Of a DNA stretch of 53,538 nt, positions 33,594 to 43,282 are shown piece after piece. A program made the position numbers and the translations under genes. Below the pieces are notes generated by a model. It had not been told where the DNA came from, did not search any database, and saw nothing but the letters and a program-made list of their open reading frames with translations. Positions within the stretch are counted from its first letter, which is position 1. The number at the start of each line of letters is the position of its first letter. Source of the DNA: Reyranella massiliensis 521 (GTDB lineage: Bacteria > Pseudomonadota > Alphaproteobacteria > Reyranellales > Reyranellaceae); the NCBI GenBank assembly GCA_945860205.1, contig CAMARK010000024.1:1-53538 (forward strand), written 5' to 3'.

Positions 33594-34136
33594 ATGAGCG
33601 CCGATATCGTCCTTCTGACGCACGCCGCCGACTACGCCGCCCGCCAGCACATCGCCCAGCGGCGCAAGGGCGAGCGCGCCGAGCCCTACATCAACCACCT
33701 CACCGAAGTGGCGGCCTTGCTCGCCGAGGCGACTGGCGGCGCCGATATCACGCTGCTGGCCGGCGGGCTTCTGCACGACACGCTCGAAGACACCGACGCG
33801 ACCTACGAGGATCTGGAACAGCGCTTCGGCCCCGAGGTCGCGGCTCTGGTGGCCGAGGTGACGGACGACAAGTCGCTGCCCAAGGAAGAGCGCAAGCGCC
33901 TGCAGATCGACAAGACGCCCTCGAAGTCGCGACGCGCGAAGCTGCTGAAAATCGCCGACAAGACCTCCAACCTGCGCAGCATGGTGAGCAGCCCGCCAAA
34001 GGGATGGACGCCAGAGCGGCTGCGCGACTATGTCGGATGGGCCGAGCAGGTGGTGCGCTCGTGCCGCGGTCTCAATGCCGGGCTCGATGCGGCCTTCGAC
34101 CAGGCCTACGCCGATGCCAGGCGGCATCTCGGCTGA
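33594..34136 (+). CDS. MESH1-like small alarmone hydrolase (HD domain)
   Basis: A 180-residue single-domain HD hydrolase related to the hydrolase half of RelA/SpoT and to metazoan MESH1, which removes pyrophosphate from (p)ppGpp and also acts on NADPH. Metal-binding residues are in place: His35 (INHLTEVA), His61-Asp62 (LLHDTLEDTD), Glu65, Asp66 and Asp122 (LLKIADKTSNLR). EVTDDKSLPKEERKRLQ is strikingly MESH1-like. No synthetase domain, TGS or ACT is attached. AGAGGA lies upstream of ATG 33594. It leads a plus-strand run with a type II NADH dehydrogenase and two flavin reductases, with gaps of 10, 11 and 28 bases. Confidence 0.88.
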   Translation: MSADIVLLTHAADYAARQHIAQRRKGERAEPYINHLTEVAALLAEATGGADITLLAGGLLHDTLEDTDATYEDLEQRFGPEVAALVAEVTDDKSLPKEERKRLQIDKTPSKSRRAKLLKIADKTSNLRSMVSSPPKGWTPERLRDYVGWAEQVVRSCRGLNAGLDAAFDQAYADARRHLG

Positions 34137-34146
34137 GGAGGACGGA

Positions 34147-35364
34147 TTGGCGGCACAGCGCATCGTGGTGCTCGGCGCCGGCTTCGCCGGCCTGTGGAGC
34201 GCGATTGGTGCCGCTCGCGCGCTGGATGAATTGGGCGTCGGCGCCGACAAGGTCGAGATCGTGGTGATCGAGCGGACGGCCTGGCACTCGATCCGCGTGC
34301 GCAACTACGAGGCCGATCTCGAAGGCACGCGCGTCGCCCTGGACAGCGTGCTGGGCCCGATCGGTGTCCGTCGTCTCGAAGGCGAGGTGACCGGCATCGA
34401 TGTCGAACGACGGATCGTCACTTATGAATCGGGCGGCGTCTCGCACGGCATCACCTACGACCGGCTGGTTTTTGCGCTGGGCAGCCGTCTCGCCCTTCCG
34501 CCGATCAAGGGGCTTGGCGACCATGCCTTCGATGTCGACACGCATGCGGCCGCCGAACGGCTCAACGCCCATATCGCAAGCCTGCCCAAGCGGCCGCCTT
34601 CGCCCGGTCGATCCACCGTGCTCGTGGTTGGCGGCGGCCTGACCGGCATAGAAGCGGCGGCCGAGATGCCCGGCAAGCTGCGGGCAGCTGGCATCGCGTC
34701 GCCCCGCGTTATCCTGGCCGATCATGCGCCGCGGATCGGCAGCGACATGGGTGCGAGCGCCCAACCCGTCATCGACGAAGCCCTCGGCGCTCTTGGCGTG
34801 GAAATGCGCGGCGGCGTCTCGGTCGCGGCCGTCGATGCGGAGGGCGCGACCTTGGCTACGGGCGAACGCATCGCCGCCGCGACGGTGGTCTGGTGTGCCG
34901 GCATGCAGGCCCATCCGCTCACGGCGCAGTTCCCGGTCGAACGCGACCGATTGGGTCGCCTGCCGGTCGAACCGTCGCTCAAGATCAAGGGTCTCGCGGC
35001 CGAGTTCGCCGCCGGCGATTGCGCCTGGCTGCTGGTCGACGATATCCATTGCTCGGTGATGTCGTGCCAGCACGGCCGGCCAATGGGACGTTTCGCTGGC
35101 CACAACGTCGTCTGCGACCTGCTGGGCCGGCCGTTGCTGCCGCTTCGTATCGACTGGTACACGACGATCCTCGACCTCGGCCCGTGGGGCGCCGTCTACA
35201 CCGAAGGCTGGGACCGAACGCTCGTGTCGCAAGGTGCTGCGGCCAAGCGCACCAAGGAGATCATCACCCGCGAGCGCATCTATCCGCCGCGGTCTGGCGA
35301 CCGCCGGGCGATCCTCGATGCCGCAGCGCCCACGGTGCAGGCGCCGCCTGTTCGTTTTGGGTGA
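34147..35364 (+). CDS. Type II NADH dehydrogenase-like FAD-dependent oxidoreductase
   Basis: A 405-residue pyridine nucleotide-disulfide oxidoreductase fold enzyme of the NDH-2 type, expected to pass electrons from NADH to quinone at the membrane without proton pumping. Two nucleotide-binding loops are visible: FAD loop VVLGAGFAGLWSAIGAA at residues 6-22 and NADH loop VLVVGGGLTGIEAAAE near 159. AAGDCAW supplies the conserved FAD-contacting aspartate, followed by SVMSCQHGRPMGRFAGHN. The start is TTG 34147 with GAGGAGGA directly upstream; an ATG-led extension overlaps the preceding gene. A C-terminal amphipathic anchor is not obvious. Confidence 0.87.
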   Translation: MAAQRIVVLGAGFAGLWSAIGAARALDELGVGADKVEIVVIERTAWHSIRVRNYEADLEGTRVALDSVLGPIGVRRLEGEVTGIDVERRIVTYESGGVSHGITYDRLVFALGSRLALPPIKGLGDHAFDVDTHAAAERLNAHIASLPKRPPSPGRSTVLVVGGGLTGIEAAAEMPGKLRAAGIASPRVILADHAPRIGSDMGASAQPVIDEALGALGVEMRGGVSVAAVDAEGATLATGERIAAATVVWCAGMQAHPLTAQFPVERDRLGRLPVEPSLKIKGLAAEFAAGDCAWLLVDDIHCSVMSCQHGRPMGRFAGHNVVCDLLGRPLLPLRIDWYTTILDLGPWGAVYTEGWDRTLVSQGAAAKRTKEIITRERIYPPRSGDRRAILDAAAPTVQAPPVRFG

Positions 35365-35375
35365 GGGAGAAGACG

Positions 35376-36011
35376 ATGTTCTACGATGCCGCCAAGCGCG
35401 ACCATGGGCTGCCGCAGGATCCGCTGAAAGCGCTGATCGTGCCGCGGCCGATCGGCTGGATCTCGACCGTCGATTCCCGGGGCCGGGTCAATCTCGCGCC
35501 CTACAGCTTTTATAACGGCGTCGGCGAGTTCCCGCCGATGGTCTATTTCTCGACCACCGGCACCTACGGCGACACGCCGACCAAGCACAGCCGCATGAAC
35601 GCCGAGCAGACCGGCGAATTCGTCGTCAACATGGTGAGCGCCGATCTCGCGGAACAGATGAACGTGACGACGGCGATGGTGGCGTTCGGCGTCGACGAGC
35701 TGAAGCTCGCGGGGCTCACGCCGGTGCCCTGCCAGTTCGTGAAGCCGCCGCGCGTAAAAGAATCGCCGGTGGCGCTGGAGTGCAAGTACTGGCGCACCAT
35801 CGAGATGCCAGCCGAGAAGGGGCATGAGCACCAGCGCGGCTCGGTGGTGTTCGGCCAGGTGGTCGGCATCCATATCGACGACGGCATCATCAAGGACGGC
35901 CGCATCGACATCTTGGCATTCAAACCGGTTGCCCGGTTAGGTTATAGCGAATACACCACTACGGATAACGTCTGGCGGATGCGCCGGCCGGATGACCCCC
36001 GCTATCAGTAG
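35376..36011 (+). CDS. Flavin reductase-like FMN-binding protein, copy 1
   Basis: A 211-residue protein of the flavin reductase (split-barrel, HpaC/DIM6 NTAB) family. It starts MFYDAAKRDHGLPQDP and shows ALIVPRPIGWISTVDSRGRVNLAPYSFYN, the FMN-binding block, then PPMVYFSTTGTYGDTPTKHS and GEFVVNMVSADLAEQMN. These proteins reduce flavin or carry FMN-dependent reactions. GAGGGAGAAG precedes the ATG at 35376. It is followed 28 bases later by a close paralogue. It could supply reduced flavin to an LLM monooxygenase, though the only one in the window is 31 kb away. Confidence 0.88.
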   Translation: MFYDAAKRDHGLPQDPLKALIVPRPIGWISTVDSRGRVNLAPYSFYNGVGEFPPMVYFSTTGTYGDTPTKHSRMNAEQTGEFVVNMVSADLAEQMNVTTAMVAFGVDELKLAGLTPVPCQFVKPPRVKESPVALECKYWRTIEMPAEKGHEHQRGSVVFGQVVGIHIDDGIIKDGRIDILAFKPVARLGYSEYTTTDNVWRMRRPDDPRYQ

Positions 36012-36039
36012 GCCCCGCAATCAGTAAGCCAAGGTATCA

Positions 36040-36669
36040 ATGATGTTCTACGACATGACCGGCCGCGACCATGGCGGGATGCAGATTCCCTTCACAGCAC
36101 TGGTCGTGCCGCGTCCCATCGGCTGGATCTCGACGGTCGACAGTCAGGGCAGTGTCAATCTCGCGCCCTACAGCTTCTACAATGCCGTCAGCGGCTCGCC
36201 GCCCATGGTCTATTTTTCGACCACCGGCACCTATGGCGACAACCCGACCAAGCACAGCAGGCGCAACGCCGAGGAGACCGGCGAGTTCGTGGTCAACATG
36301 GTGAGCGCCGAGCTCGCCGAGCAGATGAACGTAACGACCACGATGGTCGACTACGGCGTCGACGAGATGAAGCTGGCGGGCCTTGCCCCCGCGCCGTCGC
36401 GCTTCGTCAAGCCGCCGCGCGTCGCCCGCTCGCCGATCGCACTGGAGTGCAAGTACTGGAAGACGATCGAGATGCCGGTCGAGGAGGGCCGCGAGGCGCA
36501 TCAGGCCGCCGTGGTGTTCGGCCGGGTCGTCGGCATCCATATCGACGACGGCATCGTCAAGGAAGGCCGCATCGACACGCTGGCCTTCAAGCCGGTCGCC
36601 CGCCTGGGCTATAGCGAATACACCACGACCGAGAACGTCTGGAAGATGCGGCGGCCGGACGATCCTTGA
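36040..36669 (+). CDS. Flavin reductase-like FMN-binding protein, copy 2
   Basis: A 209-residue tandem paralogue of the preceding gene; by eye well over two thirds of residues are identical, including long shared blocks such as VNLAPYSFYN, STTGTYGD, GEFVVNMVSA and KPVARLGYSEYTTT. Differences concentrate in residues 5-18 and around 150-165 (EEGREAHQAA versus EKGHEHQRGS). It begins MMFYDMTGRDHGG. The start at 36040 has only a weak ribosome site, so translation may depend on the upstream gene. A structured intergenic region follows. Confidence 0.88.
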   Translation: MMFYDMTGRDHGGMQIPFTALVVPRPIGWISTVDSQGSVNLAPYSFYNAVSGSPPMVYFSTTGTYGDNPTKHSRRNAEETGEFVVNMVSAELAEQMNVTTTMVDYGVDEMKLAGLAPAPSRFVKPPRVARSPIALECKYWKTIEMPVEEGREAHQAAVVFGRVVGIHIDDGIVKEGRIDTLAFKPVARLGYSEYTTTENVWKMRRPDDP

Positions 36670-36677
36670 TATTTGAA

Positions 36678-36738
36678 GCGCCGACTCAAAGTTGCAAGTT
36701 CAGCAGGTTTTGTGCTACTTTTCAGCTATAGTCGGCGC
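36678..36738. repeat. Nine-base inverted repeat bracketing the promoter-like motif
   Basis: GCGCCGACT (36678-36686) and its exact reverse complement AGTCGGCGC (36730-36738) enclose 43 bases that contain promoter-like motif copy B. In RNA this would form a long-range stem just after the flavin reductase stop codon; in DNA it could be an operator flanking the promoter. Confidence 0.65.
36692..36720 (+). promoter_or_regulatory. Promoter-like motif, copy B
   Basis: This copy reads TTGCAA, a 17-base spacer, and CTACTT, a plausible sigma-70 promoter. The core AGTTCAGCAGGTTTTGTGCTA matches copy A at 6431-6458 in 23 of 27 aligned positions with one inserted T. A transcript from here would start near 36727 and meet a terminator at 36762-36791, giving an RNA of about 65 nt with no open frame. 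Confidence 0.45.
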
Positions 36739-36791
36739 CTTTGTGCAGGCACTGCTGGCAACGCCCGAACAGCTCCGTTCCGGGCGTTTTT
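36727..36791 (+). ncRNA. Candidate small RNA of about 65 nt
   Basis: The candidate is delimited by a promoter-like motif ending at 36720 and a hairpin with T-tract at 36762-36791. It belongs to no RNA family I can name. The predicted 5' part contains GTGCAGGCACTGCTGGCA, which can form a small stem (TGCAG / CTGCT-type pairing is imperfect). The call rests only on the arrangement of signals. Confidence 0.3.
36762..36791 (+). terminator. Rho-independent terminator-like hairpin
   Basis: CGCCCGAAC and GTTCCGGGCG pair around a six-base loop with one bulged C, followed by five T residues at 36787-36791. It could end the flavin reductase transcript, about 120 bases past that stop, or the candidate small RNA. 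Confidence 0.65.
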
Positions 36792-36804
36792 CCTGGCTTC
36801 TTTT

Positions 36805-36844
36805 TCGGACAGGTCCGACGATTCTCACTGCGTCGAAAAGAATC
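36805..36844. repeat. Pair of small palindromes with GANTC sites
   Basis: TCGGAC-AG-GTCCGA (36805-36818) is a near-perfect palindrome. GATTCT (36820-36825) faces AGAATC (36839-36844) across 13 bases, each arm carrying a GANTC site, the target of CcrM-type methylation in many alphaproteobacteria. No gene overlaps these. Confidence 0.5.
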
Positions 36845-36891
36845 TTCCGGTTCAAGCGGGCCGGCGATTTGCGAATTTTCAGACAGACACA

Positions 36892-36914
36892 TTCTGGACA
36901 ACTCGTGTCCAGAA
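36892..36914 (-). terminator. Perfect hairpin beyond the amidase stop
   Basis: TTCTGGACA and TGTCCAGAA pair exactly over nine bases around the five-base loop ACTCG, nine bases past the amidase stop codon in its direction of transcription. No T-run follows on the minus strand, so it may protect the 3' end or act with Rho. Confidence 0.55.
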
Positions 36915-36922
36915 AGTAGCCT

Positions 36923-38259
36923 TCAGCAAGGGCACACGACAGGCGCCACCGACCGCGCCATGGCCAGCACGCGCCGGTCGGCCATCGCTTCGCCCATCAG
37001 CATGAAGCCCACCGGCAGTTCGCCCGCGGTGTGGCAGGGCAGGCTGATGCCGCAGCGGTCGAGGAAGTTGCCGACCGTGGTGTTGCGCAGCAGCAGCATG
37101 TTCTTCTTGGTGAAGCCGTCGGGCGTAGAAACCTCGTCGAGCGTCGGCGCCACAATGGCGCAGGTCGGCATGGCGACGGCATCGTAATTCGAGGTGATCG
37201 CCGAGACGCGGCGGCAGAGGTTGGCGCGCTTGGCCAAAAGCTCGATATAGTCGGCGGCGGTCATCTCCTTGCCGCGCATGATGCGCGGCGCCACGAACGG
37301 GTCGTAGACATTGCCGCGACGGGCGATCAGCTCCCTGTGCCAGGCATAGGCCTCTGATGCGGCAAACCCGCCCTTGGCGTTGATGGCGGGCAGTTCGTTG
37401 AGCTGGGGCAGGTCGATGTGGTCGATCTTCACGCCCTTGGCCGCGAGTGCCTTCAGGGCGCGCTCGAAGGCCTTGGCGACGGTGGGATCGAGATCGTCCA
37501 TCACGAAGTGCTTAGGGACGGCGAGCCGGAGACCGCCGAGCGGCATTGCTTCGGGCACGCTGATCGGCTCATTGGCGAACACCGCATCGATGATGGCGCA
37601 ATCTTCCACGGAGTTGGCGAGAGGCCCGATCGAATCGAGCGAGGTCGACAGCGGCACGACGCCGTCGATCGGCACGCGCCTGGCGGTCGGCTTGAAGCCC
37701 ACGATGCCGCAGACGGCGGCGGGAATGCGCACCGAGCCGCCGGTATCGGTGCCGAGCGCGGCCACGGCCATGCGATCGGCGACCGAGACGGCGGCACCGG
37801 CCGAGGAGCCGCCGGGCACGCGCGTACGGTCGGCGGGATTGCCGGGCGTGCCGTAGTGTGGATTGAAGCCCACGCCGGAGAAGGCGAACTCGCTCATGTT
37901 GGTGCTGCCGACGATCACCGCGCCGGCGGCCCGGAGGCGCGCCACCACGGGCGCATCGGCCTTGGCCGGTGGCGCGTCGTCGAGCGCCTTCGATCCCGAT
38001 AGCGTGGTCTCGCCCGCCACGTCGCAGAGGTTCTTGATCGAGACCGGGATGCCCTGGAGCGGCGAGGCAGTGAGCCCCGCCTTGCGCTGCAGGTCGCTGG
38101 CGTCGGCGGCGGCCAGCGCCTGGCTGCGCCAGACTTTTATGAAGGCGCGCTTGCCTTCGCCCTTGGGATCCTCGATGCGGGCGAGGGCTTCCTCGGTGAG
38201 CTTGCGCGAAGAGGTACGGCCGGCCGCGAGGTCGGCGCTGAGCTGCTGGATGGTCGGGT

Positions 38260-38263
<4 letters not shown>
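36923..38263 (-). CDS. Amidase signature family hydrolase
   Basis: A 446-residue amidase. The Ser-cisSer-Lys triad is visible: Lys77 in [11 protein letters not shown], Ser153 in the glycine/serine-rich [16 protein letters not shown] segment, and nucleophile Ser177 in [23 protein letters not shown]. Family members hydrolyse free amides or act as the A subunit of GatCAB; there is no GatB/GatC here, and the length and C-terminus suggest a catabolic amidase. The ATG at 38263 overlaps the acs stop codon (ATGA), so the two are probably translationally coupled. An in-frame extension to 38413 lies inside acs and is rejected. An amide giving acetate or another acid for acs to activate is an appealing but unproven idea. 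Confidence 0.92.
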
Positions 38264-40197
<1,934 letters not shown>

Positions 40198-40239
40198 CGG
40201 TTTCCTCCCGGCTGCTTTGCGCAGCAAATTCAGCGGGTT

Positions 40240-41439
40240 TTAGCCCGCTCTCGCGGGACTCGGCAATTCGACTTTGGCCGCGTTCGGCAGGCGCAGCCAG
40301 GCCACCAAGCCGAACAGCAGAATGACGACCGGCATCAGCGGCACGTGTTGGTCGTTCAGGATCACGCCGACCGTGGGGGCAACCCACAGCGCGATGTGGA
40401 CCGGGCGCTCCAGCGGCAGGAAGCCGCGTCGCATGCCTTGGCGGTACAGCACGACCACGGCCGGCATCAGCAGCAGCAGGTCGTAGTTGAGCGTATAGGG
40501 CGAGACGAGGAAGGTCGCTGTCGCCAGCACGGCGATGCGCGCTTCCGGGTCGCTCGGCCGGCGGAAGGCAAGCCACACCGCGACCGCCGACAGCGCCGCG
40601 CCGGCGAGCTGGATCAACCCGGCCGCGCCAGCGGACAGGCCGATCATGCGCGCGGCACCCATGAGGCTCGTGAGGTTGGAATAGATGCGGTTGTACATTA
40701 TGTCGGCGAAGCGCGGCGTGGCGGTATCCCGCGCCGCCTCGAGGAATGCCAGCCAGAAGCCCAGGCCGAACACGCCCGCACTCGCAAGGCAGAGTGCGGC
40801 GACGACCGCAACCATTGCCAGCATGGCGCGCCATTCGCGGGCTGCCAGCAGGGCGAGCGGCACCAGCACCCAGATCTGCGGCTTGTAGGCCAGGAAGCCG
40901 AGCAGCGCGCCACCGAGCCAGGGCGCGCGCGGCACGAGATGGAAGCCGCCATAGAACAGCGCGAGGCTCAGCCAAGTGTTCTGCCCGGCGAGCACGACCC
41001 ACATGGCCGCGGGCGAGGTGACGACGGCGAGCCAGCCCCAGCCGGTGCGCGGTCCCTGCATCGCCGTCGCAAACGCCGCCGTCAGGCCGGCGAACAGCAG
41101 ATAGGCCTTGGGGGCCGCCAGGAGCCCGAACGGCAGGATCAGCAGCAGCCAGATCGGCGGGTAGAGAAAGGGCCGGAACTCGATGGTGCCGTGGAAGTGG
41201 TCGGCATAGAGCGCATTCTGGAAGGCGGTGAAGGCATCGATGTCATAGACGATGGCGAGCTTACCCTCGAAGTAGGCGCGCGCGGCGGTAAGGAAGACGA
41301 GAAAGTCGGGATAGAGGACATCGAAATCCAGGCCGATGGGCGGCCCGTGCGCGATCGACAGGATTACTTGCAAGACGCCGTAGAGTCCGACCAGGGCACA
41401 GGCCCAGATCAGAGGGTCGCGGCGCGCCGCCGAGATCAT
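40240..41439 (-). CDS. GT87-family (DUF2029) membrane glycosyltransferase
   Basis: A 399-residue polytopic membrane protein with about ten hydrophobic segments. The first periplasmic loop has DFDVLYPDFLVFLTAARAYFEGK with acidic residues expected at the catalytic site, followed by the FRPFLYPPIWLLLILPFGLL block and GQNTWLSLALFYGGF, typical of polyprenol-phosphate-sugar-dependent mannosyltransferases of family GT87. The donor is probably a polyprenyl-phosphate sugar. It diverges from a second large membrane protein gene across 169 bases and precedes acs by 42 bases. The acceptor is unknown. Confidence 0.86.
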   Translation of the reverse strand: MISAARRDPLIWACALVGLYGVLQVILSIAHGPPIGLDFDVLYPDFLVFLTAARAYFEGKLAIVYDIDAFTAFQNALYADHFHGTIEFRPFLYPPIWLLLILPFGLLAAPKAYLLFAGLTAAFATAMQGPRTGWGWLAVVTSPAAMWVVLAGQNTWLSLALFYGGFHLVPRAPWLGGALLGFLAYKPQIWVLVPLALLAAREWRAMLAMVAVVAALCLASAGVFGLGFWLAFLEAARDTATPRFADIMYNRIYSNLTSLMGAARMIGLSAGAAGLIQLAGAALSAVAVWLAFRRPSDPEARIAVLATATFLVSPYTLNYDLLLLMPAVVVLYRQGMRRGFLPLERPVHIALWVAPTVGVILNDQHVPLMPVVILLFGLVAWLRLPNAAKVELPSPARAG

Positions 41440-41608
41440 GCCGCCCGCCTCCGCATCATCAGCATCGAGATCAGCCCAGATTAAGCGATTCTAGCGCGGC
41501 CACCGCAGCATGCAATCCGTGGGGATATCTCACCCTCGCCCGCCAATTGCCGCGATGGCATAGTCGCTTCGCGCAAAACGTTCAACGTGCGGGCGATTCA
41601 GAGTTGGC

Positions 41609-43282
41609 ATGACCGGCAGACGTGATGCTCTTGTCCTGCTGATCGTGGCGGCCATGCTGCTGGCGCCGTCGTTGGTCCTCGGCAACCTGCTGTCCCACAG
41701 CTCGCCGCAGAACGTGACCTGGGCGGCGCAGTTCAGCGACCAGTTCCGCAGCGGAATCCTCTACCCACGCTGGCTTCCTGACTCCTTCGACGGTTTGGGC
41801 AGTCCCACCTTCTATTTTTACCCGCCGATCGCGTTCTGGGTCACGGCGCTGGTCAGCCTGGTGACGCTTGGTGCGCTGTCCACGTCGTATTGTCTGTCGC
41901 TTGCCACGCTGGTGCTGCTGTGGGCGTCCGGCATGACCATGCGCGCCTGGCTGAGGCCGGCCACGGGATCAGCGCGCCTGGCGTTCTATGGTGCGCTCGC
42001 CTACATGGCGGCACCTTATCATCTGGTCGACCACTACTATCGCGGCGCCTTCGCGGAGTTTGCCGCCTATGCCGTGCTGCCGCTGGTGATGCTGTCGGTT
42101 CGCCGCATCGCCGACGGCCGCCGATACGGCATCCTCGCCCTTGCCGCCTCCTATGCGGCGCTGCCCATGGCGCATCTGCCCACGTCGCTGCTGATCTCGC
42201 TGACCGCGCTGCCGCTCTATGTGCTGTACCGGGGATGGCGATTGGCTGCGCCGGGGCCTGCTCTGAAATTCTTCGGCCAATGCGCGGTTGGTGGCGTGCT
42301 CGGGCTCGGGCTCTCGGCCATCTACCTGGCTCCCGCCCTTGGCCTCCAGCACTGGATTCCGGCCGACACGCTCTGGGAAGGGGACTACCGGATCGAGAAC
42401 TGGTTCCTGCTGACGCCGCATCGTTGGCCGCCGCCGCTCGACATGATGCTGATCATCGTCTCCTGCGCGGTGGCCTACACCATCGCAGCCATCGGCGTTG
42501 TGGCGTTGCAAATCCGCAGCGAAGGGCTGCGGGGATGGCGATCGGAGCCGGCGTTCTGGAGCTTCCTGTGCCTGCTTTGCGTCCTAATGGTCGCCGGCGC
42601 CCTGCCGTGGTTTTGGCTCATCCCCTTCACCGCCAAGGTGCAGTTTCCGTGGCGGCTGATGATCGTGGTCGAGTTCGCCGCCGTGACGGCGCTCTGTCTC
42701 GCGCCATGGGCCTCATTGCAACGGACTGCGGCACGGGTTCTGCGACTGACTTTGCTCGCCTTGGCTCCCGCCGTCGTCATCCTGCTGGTAGCGGTAGGCC
42801 ATCGCGTCGACGTATCGCTCGCCCAGAAGGAAAAGCCGGCGGATGTTAAGGAATTCCTGCCGGCCGGCTTTCCCATAAAGCCGCAGGGCGGCTATGCCGA
42901 GCTCGGCCTCGAGCCACTCAGGGACGTGCCGACAATCACCTGCACGCCCGCGCCGCGGACGTGCCGGGCGACCGCCCTGCCGATCAGCGAGCTCGCGATC
43001 GAGATCGCCAGCGAAGGGCCGACCGACGTCGTCGTGCGGCGCTTCGCCTATCCGTTCTGGCGAACCGAGCCGTCGTTGCCGATCACGGCGACCGAACCGC
43101 TGCGCCTCGTTGCGTTCACCGTGCCGGCCGGTCGCCATGCCGTGCACCTGCAACACAAGAAGCCGATGGCGGAGCTGGTCGGTTGGGCGATTTCGGGCCT
43201 GTCGCTAGTGCTGTTCGCGGCCGGCGCCCTGGTCAGTCGGTATGCCAGCGCACGAAGTCCTGGATCGGCGCCCGTTCGGTGA
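41609..43282 (+). CDS. Large polytopic membrane protein (PTPS-related domain, GT-C-like)
   Basis: A 557-residue membrane protein with about ten hydrophobic segments in the first 395 residues, a soluble region at about 395-525, and a final helix near 530-548. Residues 40-75 contain FRSGILYPRWLPDSFDGLGSPTFYFYPPIAFW, the signature of the 6-pyruvoyl-tetrahydropterin synthase-related membrane domain, which in spite of its name resembles YfhO/GT-C glycosyltransferases. Together with the divergent GT87 gene it suggests envelope glycan modification. Its 3' end overlaps the convergent nitroreductase gene by 50 bases. There is no strong ribosome site. Confidence 0.8.
   Translation: MTGRRDALVLLIVAAMLLAPSLVLGNLLSHSSPQNVTWAAQFSDQFRSGILYPRWLPDSFDGLGSPTFYFYPPIAFWVTALVSLVTLGALSTSYCLSLATLVLLWASGMTMRAWLRPATGSARLAFYGALAYMAAPYHLVDHYYRGAFAEFAAYAVLPLVMLSVRRIADGRRYGILALAASYAALPMAHLPTSLLISLTALPLYVLYRGWRLAAPGPALKFFGQCAVGGVLGLGLSAIYLAPALGLQHWIPADTLWEGDYRIENWFLLTPHRWPPPLDMMLIIVSCAVAYTIAAIGVVALQIRSEGLRGWRSEPAFWSFLCLLCVLMVAGALPWFWLIPFTAKVQFPWRLMIVVEFAAVTALCLAPWASLQRTAARVLRLTLLALAPAVVILLVAVGHRVDVSLAQKEKPADVKEFLPAGFPIKPQGGYAELGLEPLRDVPTITCTPAPRTCRATALPISELAIEIASEGPTDVVVRRFAYPFWRTEPSLPITATEPLRLVAFTVPAGRHAVHLQHKKPMAELVGWAISGLSLVLFAAGALVSRYASARSPGSAPVR

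Noticed and set aside
33528..34304. Upstream extension of the Sco-like gene to 451 residues
   Set aside because: It covers the opposite strand of the alarmone hydrolase gene and lacks family resemblance.
40232..40249. AGCGGGTTTTAGCCCGCT resembling the shared promoter-like motif
   Set aside because: The similarity is limited to TTCAGCGGGTTTT, and the sequence is explained by a short hairpin over the GT87 stop codon.
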